This document shows, piece after piece, positions 10,921 through 22,249 of a DNA stretch of 64,000 nucleotides. The stretch spans positions 253,721,939-253,785,938 of the forward strand of contig JBOZIK010000001.1 of NCBI GenBank assembly GCA_051453625.1. Direction: 5' to 3'. Position 1 is the first letter of the stretch. Each line of letters opens with the position of its first letter. A model generated the notes under the pieces. That model made no database searches and was not told where the DNA came from. It was given only the letters and a program-made list of their open reading frames with translations. This stretch comes from Welwitschia mirabilis. Lineage: Eukaryota > Gnetophyta > Gnetopsida > Welwitschiales. The position numbers and the translations under genes are program-made.

Positions 10921-13900
10921 TTTTTGTGAAACTAGTGATGAATTATGAGAGTGCAAAGAAAAGAAAATTGTGAACAGAATGATCATGCATAAGCTAGATG
11001 CAAAAGACTATGAAATAGCACTGACATCGGTCAGGACTAATAGTAGTATCAGTGTTTCAACAATATAGTAACGAATCAACTTAGTATAGCAAAGACATAG
11101 AGAGGACAACATAATTGCATTGCAAGGTAATGAAAATGAAATGAAAGCATGTAAGTTTTATATATGCAAGAAAACGTGATGATTTCTGAATTGTTTGAGT
11201 GATTTGATGGTCAAGATGAATCATCCATAGATTAAGAAATGGATTAATAATAAAAAGCACAGTTGTATTTTTAGAATGTGTTTTTTTTCCCTTAAGAAAT
11301 CATAGTTGAAATTACATTTTTAGAAAATAAAAAACATAATATTTAATGGAAAACATCCTTCATGCATCCACATATTTCAAAAATTAGATTTACATAAATT
11401 GGAGGCCATATTTATTAAAAAAATTTCATAGTTTATTCTAAATTTAAAATTTGTTATAGTTTCAAACAAATAAGATATCCCTTAAGTAAACTTATAATCC
11501 ATCAAAAATAAGTTAAGAAAAATATCCAAGTACATAAGTTAAAGAAAGTAAACACAAAAGAGTCTCCCAATTCCATTTTTACTTTTTTCCCCAATCATGC
11601 TTTATTCCTTATTTTAAGCATTTTAATTAAATTAAACATTTAGTGTTATGACATCTCCTTCCAATAAAGTTAAGTATGTTGATTTATGAAGATGTCAGTG
11701 ATGTATTACTAGCAAGCATTTATAGCCTCAATGTATTTTAATATATGTCATAAATTGAAATGTTAAAGCTACATTACCCATAAGCATCCATAGCCCTAAT
11801 GTAGTTAACTAAAACTAATTTTTAACTAATAATTAAGTAATGTGATTTTTGAAGATGATATATTTCATTTTCTTTTAATCATTCTTCTCATATTCAATAA
11901 CGTTTTATGCACATAAAAGGGTCATTAGCTTACTAATCAAAACAAATCTTATCCCTGTAAATGTTTTAAAAATAATTAACTTAGCATGAAAGTAGATTCT
12001 ACCTTAATTCAACCATATTTTCCAATTAGAAGATCTGAAGTAAAACTAAACATTAACTAGTTAACTCAAAAATAAACAAAACTTTTTCTTGAAAAATTAT
12101 AGGTAAACTTAAATTACACCTAATTTATTATAATAATGTGATCACTTCTTAAGAGTTTATTTCATTAAAGAGCTATTAACCAAAATCGTCTAATCTCAGG
12201 AATTCATGAATGGATGGAAGAGGAGGCTGATTGGTGGACTTTACTAGAGGATGAAAAAGGGGGAATGGTGGATGAAGAGGCTTGAGATTATGATGATTTA
12301 TTTAGTGGCATGGGTGAAATTTTGGATTTTCTAAATGATAATATTTAAGATGATTACAAAGGTGGTAGTGCTTAGGCGATTTGAAGCATGAAAGGGCATC
12401 AAGCACAAATTTTTTTAGCATTTTTAATTCTTTTAAAACTAAAATTTATTATAAAACAAAAATATACTTTAAAAGAAAAGCTAATTTACAATAACATAAA
12501 AAAGCTAAAAAATTTCCAAGGTATCTCCTAAGGTATTGGAAGGGTGTGTGAAGCTTCAATAAGATGAATGCCAATGTTAGATAATAAATTAAAATTATAC
12601 TAAGAATTCAATGATGAGAAATAATCTTTACAAACATTTATGCATGAATCTATAAAAGATGAAAGAATAACAACACTAAAATTAAAATTTATGCATTCTA
12701 AATTAGAAATTATCCATATTTTAACCTATGCATATTTACTCAATAACTTATGCAAAACATTATTTTGCAATGAAGATGAAGATGTATTAGAAATCATGGA
12801 AGAAGGTGAATGATCATTAAGAGAAGTATTAGAAGATCCTTCCAAAGGTAAATATGGGTTTTCTTCATCATTAAGGTTTAAGTCTTGCTTAGAAGATGAA
12901 AATGTCATAATTGGTTTAAATGTTATTAAGAAAAAGGTAAAGACTCTTGGCTAGTATACTCCTCTTAATTAATATTGATAAATAATTCTTTCTAAACTAG
13001 TTGAACAAGTGATATTAGTTATGGTTCAACGTTTCTCTTAATAAAGTCACTTATTAATTAATCCTTTGTTGAGTAATTTTTAGCACATAGTATTCCTTAA
13101 ATGGTTGTTTACTTATCATGGATTGAATACCACTGATGTATCTAATCCCACTCCAAAGTATAGTATAATCTAGATGCACCTAATCACTCACTCTTTAAGA
13201 AATGTTAGAACCGAAGGTCCTATTAGATATAATCATTAGTCTCATTGCAGGCTTCTTCATGGATTTCTTTCTCATTCCTAAGAGATATGGTTTGGATTTC
13301 ATTTATTCTAGTCTCATTAATCTTCCTAAAATTTTCTTAGCTTATAGATTCATAAAATGTAGAAAGGTTTTCTTCATCTCTTTGTTGACGGTTAAGAGCC
13401 TTAAGTATTTAATCACTGGTTTGAGCTATTTATTGAAGGATTTATTCAAGGTCTTTCTTGGTTTTATTGGTGTTTTCTTCTAAACATTAAAAATAAAATT
13501 AAGACATGTTCGATGAAGACTCAACAAAACCTCCTAAAAATCTTTAAAAGATATCCTCAAAGGGAGTTGAGATGGATTATTAAATAAATGAATATGATGG
13601 GTATTGGTTGAATGATGAAGAATATTAAAAGAAAGATGAAGATTATGGGTCAAAGAATGATGAATATCAAAATAAAAATGAAGGATAAGGATTGTGAGGG
13701 ATGAGGTAAAGCATGGAATCAAACTCTCTTCATTAATAAGGGGGATTTTCAAAAACAAAGTTGCAAAGATTCTAATCTAGATATGGATGGGGATGAACAT
13801 GCTCCTTAAAGGTTTATCTAGATATAATGAATTCTCCTACTATTCATTTAGAATATTCATAATTTTAAAAACTATAGGGGTAAATAGGTCGAAGCTAAGA

Positions 13901-14627
13901 AGGTGTCTAAAATGGATTAGAAGCCTAAGTCATTGTCAAAAGTTCAAATAATGTGTTATAGTTTGGATTGACAGTTCATATTTTTTGTAATTTTCTTAGT
14001 TTCAGATGAATCCTTTCAGCTAAAAAGATTTATAGATGTTCCACAAGGGTGGAATTAAAGTTATAGAGTAGTCTAAGCAAGAATGTCTATGGAACTAATT
14101 CAGAAAGGTAATGACACTAGTTTGTTAAGGCACATCAGTTTTAGAAAAGACAAAGTTCAATTTTAGGCTAGTGCAAAACATTTTAGGTTACAAGATCTAA
14201 GAAAATTTTAACAAAAACTTGAAATAACTGTATCTTAAAAAATATTTGCACTTTAGAGAAATAAACATATATGTTTTAATTTTCTTAAAATTTTAATAAA
14301 ATTTATGAAATAAAAACAAATATTTATAGAAAATTTATAGAGATCTAGAAACACAAAAAATAGAAAACAAATTTTTAGATTTTATTTTTTTCTTTTACGA
14401 TGTTGGATTCAATTACACTTGCAGAAAATGTTTTAGACTGTAACATGAAATATTAGATGCAAAAATTATTTTTTAGCTATTAGATTAGAAAACTAAACTT
14501 AAAAATTTGGATTAGTTTAAATTTTACTGAAAATGAACTAGTACCTACCACTAGAAGAAAAAGAAAACACAAAAATGAAAGAGAAAAGAACTAGTTTAAG
14601 TATAACTAGAAATGGACCAGTACTCAC
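10921..14627 (-). other. unassigned internal region of element X
   Basis: This 3.7 kb lies between the PTP remnant and the nested copia LTR. Two minor open stretches are unrecognised: a serine- and asparagine-rich 60-codon frame on minus at 12,908-12,726 and a hydrophobic 93-codon frame on plus at 13,202-13,483. A broken acidic plus-strand frame near 12,205-12,380 (starting EWMEEEADWW) and a second acidic one near 13,560-13,690 are also unexplained. No RT, integrase or gag motif was found, so the host element may have been non-autonomous. Confidence 0.4.
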
Positions 14628-15781
14628 TGTAGGATCTAGAACCCTAGAGGGGAGGGTTGAATAGGATTTGTAATTTAAATATTACCCTCTAAAAATTTAT
14701 GAAAAATATTTGAGCATTTAAATTAGTAGACTAAGATATTATTACATAGGATCAAATGAAGGAACGTGAAAATAAATAAAAATAGAAAACATCAAAGAGG
14801 ATTACTAGACACATGATTTATAGTGGATTAGGAAACCACCCACTTCACTCTTGATAATTAGCTTCAATCCTCAGCTAATTTGGATTCTTATTGCTTTCTT
14901 TTCAAGTTTCTGAGGTCAACTTGTAACCTTTACAAATGGAATTTTCAAGGCTAAATCTCAACCTTTCCAGAGCAAAGATCTTAGTGACAATAGCATGCAA
15001 GAATACAATCACTTTGCTTGATATGAAGTACAACAAAGTTAGAAATATACTACCTAAAAGCAAGTTCACAAGTCCAAGTATATATAGTGTAGTATGTTTG
15101 ACCAAGATCTTAATAGTACAAAAGAATGCCTTTTTTGTCTGTAAAAAAACCCCTTGAATATTTTGATTTATATAACTTATACAGAAGATGGATTTAAGGG
15201 TTTAAAATAAATCTAATACTTTAATAGTTAAAAATAAGGAGACAACAACTATAAGATAGGCTAAAACGTTCCATTTTTGCTATGACTAATCAACTCCTTA
15301 AAGCATCTGCTCGATCCTATTAACTACCATAACTAACATTGATTGACTTCATTTTATTTTAGTTAGTCTGAGTTATTTATGTTATTTAGTTTGGTTGATT
15401 CCATCCAGAATCTAATAGACTACATATGGTCTATGTTTAGTTGGCTATGAACTTGATATAATACATTTTTAGGATAGATCTAGTTGATTCCTCTGAAATC
15501 TGATTGACCCTTTGATAAATTGATTTGATAATTTTTGGCACAGATCTAGTCGACCCCTTGATAGATTAATTAGAAAAATTTTAATACAGGTTTTATTAAC
15601 CCCTCTAGTATTAAATTAATCCTTTATTTATATTATTACTTATTAGGTTTAAATGAAGTTAATGAAAAAATTTTGGATTACTGTTGACCTTTAAAAACTG
15701 TTATGTTCTATAAAAATTGCAACATATTTAGCTACACCAGATATGTTAGTTTGATATCAACTTGGAAAAACTAACTTAACA
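14628..15781 (-). repeat. copia 3' LTR
   Basis: A 1,154-bp repeat that aligns with 22,250-23,424. On the minus strand it starts TGTTAAGTTAG at 15,781, just after the polypurine tract, and ends CCTACA at 14,628. The two LTRs have diverged by many substitutions and small indels, so the insertion is old. Short frames overlapping it on both strands are not genes. Confidence 0.9.
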
Positions 15782-15790
15782 ATCTCCCCA
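15782..15790 (-). promoter_or_regulatory. copia polypurine tract
   Basis: The minus strand reads TGGGGAGAT directly before the LTR start TGTTAAG, a typical copia arrangement. A second purine run, GAGGGGGAG on the minus strand, lies near 15,857-15,865. Extra PPT-like runs of this kind are reported for Sirevirus-type elements. Confidence 0.8.
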
Positions 15791-16023
15791 TTTGATATTG
15801 ATGATAAACTATACTTATTTTTATATATAACAACTTGTTAAGCTTATTATGAAAAACTCCCCCTCATAATATTCCCACAATAAAGACATGAAATATTATT
15901 TAGTAGAATAAAAATTTTTATTTAGAATAAGAATTCATAATGATTTTACAAAGATAATCATTTAAACAAGTTTTTGAAGTCATAGTATATAGGAAATATA
16001 TCATTCATTAGTAAATAGAACTA

Positions 16024-16305
16024 CTAACAGATAATCATGATAAAACATTTGACATAGACCAATTTCATTAACTCTTTTTTTTCCCTTTTTGACATTAATA
16101 ATAAAGGAGAATAAACAACAACAATAACAATAATAACAATAATCACATGAAGACTATTCTGATTCTTTCTCTTCTTCTTTCTCAGATTCTTCTTCAAAAT
16201 CAGGTCTTCTTTTTCTTCTTCTTCTATCGCCTTCTTTTGAGAGCTACTAACTTCCTCAGAAGTGGCTACAATTTTGTAGCATGCTATAATGAATGCCTTC
16301 TTCAA
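16024..16305 (-). CDS. charged ORF with hydrophobic segment between PPT and PTP domain
   Basis: A 93-codon minus-strand frame. The first half is rich in Glu, Lys and Ser (EEEEKEDLILKKNLRKKKRK), followed by an Ile/Val-rich stretch (VIIVIIVIVVVY) that could span a membrane. It lies inside the copia element, past the PTP-type region, where some plant copia elements carry extra or envelope-like ORFs. An (AAC/AAT)n simple repeat at about 16,109-16,145 encodes much of the Ile/Val run, so the hydrophobicity may only reflect the repeat. No function is assigned. Confidence 0.3.
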   Translation of the reverse strand: MKKAFIIACYKIVATSEEVSSSQKKAIEEEEKEDLILKKNLRKKKRKNQNSLHVIIVIIVIVVVYSPLLLMSKREKKELMKLVYVKCFIMIIC

Positions 16306-16749
16306 TTGATGACTGCATGAGTCTAGCCTTTAAGGTATGATAAGAGTCTTTTTAGGTGAGGCTTGCTTTGGAAAAGAAGATTTAAAATATTTCTTAGAGC
16401 TAAAGAAAATGTACATGCAAGATAGAATAACACACCTAATAGAAGACATGGGAGTTAAGGTCTCAAGTTTGGGGTGCATTTCAACCCTAAATTAATAATA
16501 GATATTTGCAATCAGGATGAAGTAAGAAAGATCCTGAGTCATATGGTATTCCAATTAAGAGATCATATTATTAAGAATAATGGTAATAGCATCAATAGAG
16601 TGAGGTATTCCCACCAAATATAGAAGATAAACATAATAATTTGAGGTCTCATCAAACTAACTAGTAAGATGTTAAAAATTATAAGTAAAACTAGATGACT
16701 AAAATGATATTTGGGTATACGATGGGAGGTGGAAAGGGTAGTTTTCCAT

Positions 16750-17222
16750 CAAATACATTTTCCATCAAATACGTTTCCCATAAAGATCCCTAATAACTTC
16801 TACCTTTTCCTTTATGGAGTCATCCAAGGGCCAGAACACCTCATAATCTCCTCTAGGAAGATTTGTAAGGAAGGCTATTATATCTGTGGTAACTCTTATT
16901 CTTTTCCCCAAAACAAGCATCAAAAGGATAGAGGAATCCACATCACAAAAATTATTACAGTAGAACATGCAAGTAAGAAAAGGGTATGCAGACTTAAAAA
17001 CCTTAAAAAAATAAGAGATTTTAGATCATTAAGTAATTTTACCACATCCTTAAATTCTTTGAGTTCCCCTAAAGCTACTGGCCTCTCTTGATAGAGATGC
17101 TTCTTTTTAAACTTCTCAGTAAATTTGTCCAAGCGTTCATCTGATATTTCTAAGTAGAAGTATCCCAGATCCTTACCTACAACCTCTTTTTTTTTTAATC
17201 TTCTTAAAAGTCCTTCTACCAT
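16750..17222 (-). pseudogene. PTP-type domain in copia additional ORF
   Basis: Two overlapping minus-strand frames form one frameshifted coding region. The first (17,222-16,920) begins MVEGLLRRLKKKEVV and includes LYQERPVALGEL. The second (16,968-16,765) includes VLGKRIRVTTDIIAFLTNLP, which resembles the 'V-GK-I-V-----I---L-LP' part of the plant transposon protein domain. It sits downstream of RNase H and upstream of the PPT, in the additional-ORF position of plant LTR elements. A poly-T run at about 17,190 lies where a lysine run is encoded. Its role in the element is unknown. The domain call is moderate. Confidence 0.5.
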
Positions 17223-17639
17223 GGAGACATGTGATGCTTGTTGAAGATCAATAGAGGGGAAATAAAATAAACAAGATCTAAAAGAGACAGGGAGACAGGT
17301 GGAAAGTCAAAAAGTATTTTATAAGGGGGATGAAATAAGTTAAATTTTAGGAAAAAATTGGGTTCACTGCATTTCTTTTTCTCTTAACCCTAGATGTTTA
17401 TTAAGGCATGGGTCAATAAAAATTTTGAATTTAGTTGACTAGGACTGCAGTCTGGTTGACTCAACGAATTTTAGTTTTGCCTAGGAAAAGTCTAGATGAC
17501 CAAGTTTAAGATTTAGTCGACATGACTTTTTTAGGTCTAGTTAACTGAATTATAGATCTAGTTAATTACCTTAGTTTAAATTCAAGGATAGAGAAACAAC
17601 CCTTAATTCATGATGAAGAATCAAAAAATTATCAAATTT

Positions 17640-18270
17640 TAGAGGTTCTATGAAAATAATAGCTAGCTATTTATTAGTGCTTACAAAATTCATGGAAATG
17701 TTACCCTTTTTTACTTAATCTCTAAGAAAATTATGTCTAAGTTCAATATGTTTAGTTTGAAATTATTGAATAGGGTTTTTTAAGATATTAGTTATACTTC
17801 TATTATCACAAAAAATTGGTATCTGACTATAGTTAACTCCAAAGTCTTTTAGTATTTCTTTCATCCATAGAAGATGGGTACAACAACTTTCTGCCACTAT
17901 GTATTCTGCTTCTACTGTAGAAAGAGAAATAGAATTTTTCTTCTTACTTTTCCATCCTACCTAGCATGATCCTAGAAGAAAACAATTTTCACTGGTGCTT
18001 TTATGATCATCTTTTCAACTAGTCCAGTCTACATCACTAAAACCTATAAGTTCAAAAGACGTTTTTATGGGATACCATAGCCCATAGTCACTTGTGCCTT
18101 TTATATACCTTATGATCCTTTTGAGAGCTTGGAGGTGTAATTTCTTTAATTTAATCTAATATCTTGCACTCAAAGTAACATTGAACATTATATCAGGCCT
18201 ATTTGTAGTTAAGTATAATAAGATTCCTATCATGCTCCATAATGTTTTTGGTTCACTAATTTACCATGAT
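17640..18270 (-). pseudogene. copia RNase H remnant
   Basis: Minus-strand reading gives, in order, LLYLTTNRPDIMFNVTLSARY (near 18,235-18,170, split here by the 18,2xx frame), ALKRIIRYIKGTSDYGLW, then DVDW, STSENCFLLGSC, STVEAEYIVAESC and TKHIELRHNFLRD toward 17,690. These are the hallmark blocks of copia RNase H, which degrades RNA in the RNA-DNA hybrid. Scattered stops show that it is dead. Confidence 0.85.
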
Positions 18271-19200
18271 TATCAAGGTTGACTTTACATGAAGTTGACA
18301 TAGAAGTGTCAGTTTATTTGTATTTCAAGCCCAAGTTACTTAATCAACTCCTCTGAATATTTTGATTGAGATATTAAAATACCTTGTTTAATTTGTAGAC
18401 CAAGAAACATGCTTACCCCATCAAGTATACTCATCTCGAAGTGTGTTGTCATAATATTAGTGAACTCTTTCAAGATATTCTCTTTTGATACTCCAAAATT
18501 TATATCATCAACATATATATGAATGATGATAAAGTATTTCTTAAAAATTTTAACAAAAATAGTTTTATCCACTCCTCCATGGGTATAACCATTTTTTTAA
18601 AGAAATGTTCTTATTTTTCATACCATATTCTTGATTTCTATTTTAAAGCATACAACACTTTTTTAAGTATATAGATATGGTTTGATTTATGTGGATCTAT
18701 GAATCCTTTTAATTACTCCACATACATTTTCTTGTATAGGGCTACATTCAAAAAGGCACTTTCTACATTCATTTGAAAAAATTTAAAGATTTTGAAGGTA
18801 TCATAAAAAAGAAACATTCTAATACTATTCAGTCTTTCCACAGGATCAAACGTGTCTTTTACATCTACTCTTTTAATACAATTGTAGCTTGAGTCACTAA
18901 TCTAGCTTTATTCTTAATCACATTATTGTATTCATCACACTTGTTCTTAAAGATTCATTTTTCTCCAATTATGTTCCAATCCTTTGGTCTTTCTACTAAT
19001 TTTTAAACATCATGTCTTTTGAATTGTTGTAATCCTTATTGCATTTCTATCATTCATTCTTCATGAATTTGAACCTCTTATAACTACTCGATTTGAATTT
19101 AAAAGACATAAGAAATGTGGATACAAAAATTTTTAAGAAAGTTTCTTGTGTGTATTTTTAAACTTATGTCACCAATAACCAACTTAAAAGGATGATCTTT
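18271..19200 (-). pseudogene. copia reverse transcriptase remnant
   Basis: A 79-codon open stretch (18,572-18,336) holds the polymerase signature IYVDD, then FEMSILDGVSMFLGLQI, the usual copia FEMS--G---FLGLQI block. Upstream in other frames come ESAFLNVALYKKMYVE (near 18,765-18,715), GFIDPHKSNHIYILKK and VLYALK. The catalytic YVDD is kept but the region is split by stops and frameshifts. In an active element this enzyme copies the genomic RNA into DNA. Confidence 0.9.
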
Positions 19201-19370
19201 TAGTTATTTGAACTTTTTTTATTAACTTCTTGAGTTGTTTCTTCTTCTTCTTCATTTGTTACTTTCTTAATAATAGAGATATTTGGAGTAAGATTTTCAC
19301 CACTCCAAGGTAGAGATTTGGTATTGAAGTCATCTATTTATACATTTGTAGATTCTTCCACTATTATACT

Positions 19371-20130
19371 TCATTTGTTGAATAGTTGACAAGCTCTACT
19401 TTTAGTTGAATATCTTAGAAAAGTTACTTCATTAGCCGTAGACTCAAATTTGCTCAAATGTTCTCTATATTTTAAGATAAAGCATTTACTTCTAAAGACA
19501 TTAAAATATGATACATTTGGATTTCTTCCTTTCCAAATCTCATAGATGGTTTTAACCATACCCGGTCTTTGATAAACTCTATTAATAATGTAGCATGCAG
19601 TACTTATTACTTCAGCCCAAAATATTTTAGGTACTTCTTTATCATTTAGCATTATTCTTGCCATCACTTAAAAGGAATTCCATTTTGTTGTGGAGTCCTT
19701 GGGGCTAAAAAATAATGTTCTATATCATTGTCCACACAATATTTCTCAAAAAGATGATTTTTAAATTCCCCTCCATAATTTCTTCTAATTTGTTTAATAG
19801 TGTATCCCTTCTCATTTTGAATTTTGTTAAAAATTTCAAAATAGTGTTTGAAGGTTTCAACCTTGTTTCCTAAGAATATAATTCAAGTAAATCTTGAGAA
19901 GTCATCTACCATACTCAAAAAATATCATTTTTCTCCTAGACTCTTAGTTTAGGAAAGTCACACTAGGTCCATGTAAATAAGTTGAAGTAACATTATTGAG
20001 GAAACTAAGTTTTTACTCTTATGAGAGGTTCTAACCTGTTTTCCTTTTTAACATGCATCACACAACCCATGTTTATCAATATTGTTTTTATAAATTCCTT
20101 TTACAATTTCCTTTTTAATGATGATTTTAA
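19371..20130 (-). pseudogene. copia integrase remnant
   Basis: From 20,110 downward the minus strand shows GLCDACXKGKQVRTSHKSKN, the CxxC half of the HHCC finger with the following basic motif. FSRFT follows, then the core motif FLAPRTPQQNG near 19,720. The C-terminal 98-codon open stretch (19,667-19,371) contains FWAEVISTACYIINRV and a degenerate C-terminal block. Integrase would insert the element's DNA. Stops occur in the core. The small N-terminal part merges with the GAG-pre-integrase region near 20,160. Confidence 0.9.
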
Positions 20131-20399
20131 AATGGTCATAGTTCACATTTCCTAACCATTGATTCCATTACTCTTGTTGGTTTATAAGAGAAAAATGACA
20201 CATAGAAGAAGGTTGATCAATACTATAAACATTGCCTATTCTATCTACTTTAATAACTTCATTTATTTTACCATATCTAATTTCACATTTTTGACTATTA
20301 AAAATAACTTTATAGACTTTATCACAAATCTAACTAATACTAGGCAAATTATGTTTAAGACCATTCATATATAAAACTTCATTGATTTTAGGTATGTTA

Positions 20400-20540
20400 C
20401 CTTCACTGATGCTTCTGATTCCTTTCACTGAAGCTTACTTCTCCTTCATCAAAATTGTTAAAGTGTTAAAATCTTAATTTATCACCTCTCATGTACTGAG
20501 AATAGCCACTATTCAAATACTAACAAGTTCCATTTGATAT
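20400..20540 (-). pseudogene. copia aspartic protease fragment
   Basis: The minus strand near 20,525-20,410 reads YLNSGYSQYMRGDKLRF and then NNFDEGEVSF, aligning with the copia protease block LDSG-S-HMTGD and the following FDGG-V-FG. The active-site aspartate is changed to Asn (LNSG). The enzyme would cleave the Gag-Pol polyprotein. Confidence 0.75.
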
Positions 20541-21169
20541 CTTAAATGTTGTTTGGATCAATAAGCTTCTCAAATTATCAGCCCTTATCCACTTAGTCCT
20601 TTTAGGCTATTATGGTAAACAATTCTTTAAAATAAATTTAAATGAAAAGGTGCTAGCAAGACTTGAAAATAACATTATCCTTCTAAATTTGAAAAATAAT
20701 TTTGAATGATCTAACTTTTCATAAAAATTATAAATAATCTTTGAAATAAAACTATTTTTGCATGTTATCTTATCCAAATGATTAAGTGGTTGAGGTGAAT
20801 CCAATACCTCTCTTATCATGGACTAATTTTTATATTCCAAGTATATGTTTTAATTTTTTAGAACTATTAGAAAATTTATTAATAAAATCAGATAAGCTTT
20901 TTACTTCTTAAATTAGCTTAGTATTTTTTGTTTGAATCATCCTATATATATCCTCTAATTATTCCTTTTCCTTGTTTAAGGCCTTTATTATTTTGTTTAA
21001 CTCATTGATCTGATTTGAGATTCTCACATTCTGAGTAGAGTTCTTTACAGGCATATTCTAGCTCTTCTTGATCTTCTTCAACAAGGTCTAAATCATTTAG
21101 TTTAGTTGAGCATGGTATGTTTTTAAAGGAAGAAACTATTGCCATGAAATAAAATCTCTTATCTTCATT
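20541..21169 (-). other. gag-pol linker region of copia element
   Basis: Degenerate stretch between the zinc-knuckle part of gag and the protease. A 69-codon frame at 20,819-20,610 is Lys- and Phe-rich with no recognised motif. Nothing else is supported. Confidence 0.4.
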
Positions 21170-22190
21170 TGATTCTTGACTTAAACTGCTTCTTTTTTTT
21201 CATCTACATTATCCCAAATGATAATAAATAATGCTTTGTTGGATTTTCTCTGATCTCTTCTATTATTAGAACATTCATTTGCAACATGTTCATATCCTTT
21301 ACAGGCATAGCACTAAATATCCTTTTCTTTTTCTTGGTATCTTCTTGGCTTAGACACATCTCTTTTTGGTTCCTTTCTTGGTTTACCATCTCTTTTCCTT
21401 TTAGTAAGAATTTTTTTAAATATTCTTACTAATATTGCAACTTCATCCTCACTAATATCTTTGTCTGATATTTTAAATTTGAAATCTTCCTACACACTTT
21501 TTAATGTAAGATGTTTCTTCTTATCTTTAGAGAACTTTAATTCATAAGTTTGAAGATTACCTTGTAGCTTATCTAGGGCCATTAAATTGATGTTCTTACT
21601 TTTCTTGATGGTAATAAACTTTGTCTTAACAAACTTTAGAAGAGATCATAATACCTTTCATACCACTTTTTCTTTATCCATGTTTTAACCTAGACTTGTC
21701 ATTGAGTTTACTTTATCTATCAATCTGGCAAAGAGTGCATGTAGAGGTTTTTATTCTTTCATTTGAATATCTTCAAACTTTTAGATAAGCATCTATAGAT
21801 TTGCATGTTTTATGATGGATGTCCCTACATGGGATATTTTAAGTATGTCCCAAGCTTCTTTAGCATGTTTACAATTAACTATCCTCTTAAAAATTCATCC
21901 ACACAAGCTACACAAAAATATCATTAAGAGCACAGGCATCTATGATTTCTTTAGCCTTGTCAATAGGGGTCTATTAGTCTCAAGATTTCTCAACAATTCT
22001 AGAAGTGCCAATACTATTGGTTTTGACTATTGTGGACATAACATATTTATTGTAGATAACCTTCTCAATGTATACATCAAGATATCTAAGAAAGATTTTC
22101 ATTTGGGCTTTCTAGTAAGCATAGTTAGTTCCATTAAACATTGGTGGTCATCTGATAGAGAGGCTATCAATAGGATTACTCATAGCTAGG
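21170..22190 (-). pseudogene. copia gag with zinc knuckle
   Basis: The minus strand starts with PPMFNGTNYAYWKAQMKIFL near 22,160-22,085, the N-terminal copia gag signature (FNG-NY--W---M). A helical middle follows, and at 21,312-21,271 a perfect CX2CX4HX4C zinc knuckle, CYACKGYEHVANEC, which binds RNA in the particle. Lys/Arg-rich residues flank it. Several stops and frame changes break the gene between these points, yet the knuckle itself is intact. The element's PBS is about 60 bp upstream of the first motif, so the leader is short. Confidence 0.85.
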
Positions 22191-22235
22191 GTTCAGGGGT
22201 TAAGATCTATTAGGATCTACAACTGACTCAACCTC

Positions 22236-22249
22236 ACTCAAATACCAAA
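22236..22249 (-). promoter_or_regulatory. copia primer-binding site
   Basis: Directly after the 5' LTR end (…GCATACA) the minus strand reads TTTGGTATTTGAGTGAGG. This is a decayed form of the TGGTATCAGAG tRNA-Met primer site. Confidence 0.6.

Noticed and set aside
12180-12400. Broken acidic frame considered as a viral or regulatory protein
   Set aside because: Several stops and no recognisable domain; listed only as unexplained internal sequence.
13202-13483. 93-codon hydrophobic frame as a membrane protein gene
   Set aside because: Phe/Ile/Leu-rich composition is what T-rich DNA gives; no start context, motif or conservation supports a gene.
14902-15157. Two opposite 67-73-codon frames
   Set aside because: Both lie within the copia 3' LTR, and the second LTR shows no conserved frame.
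16720-17091. 126-codon plus-strand frame
   Set aside because: It is the complement of the better supported PTP-type coding region on the minus strand.
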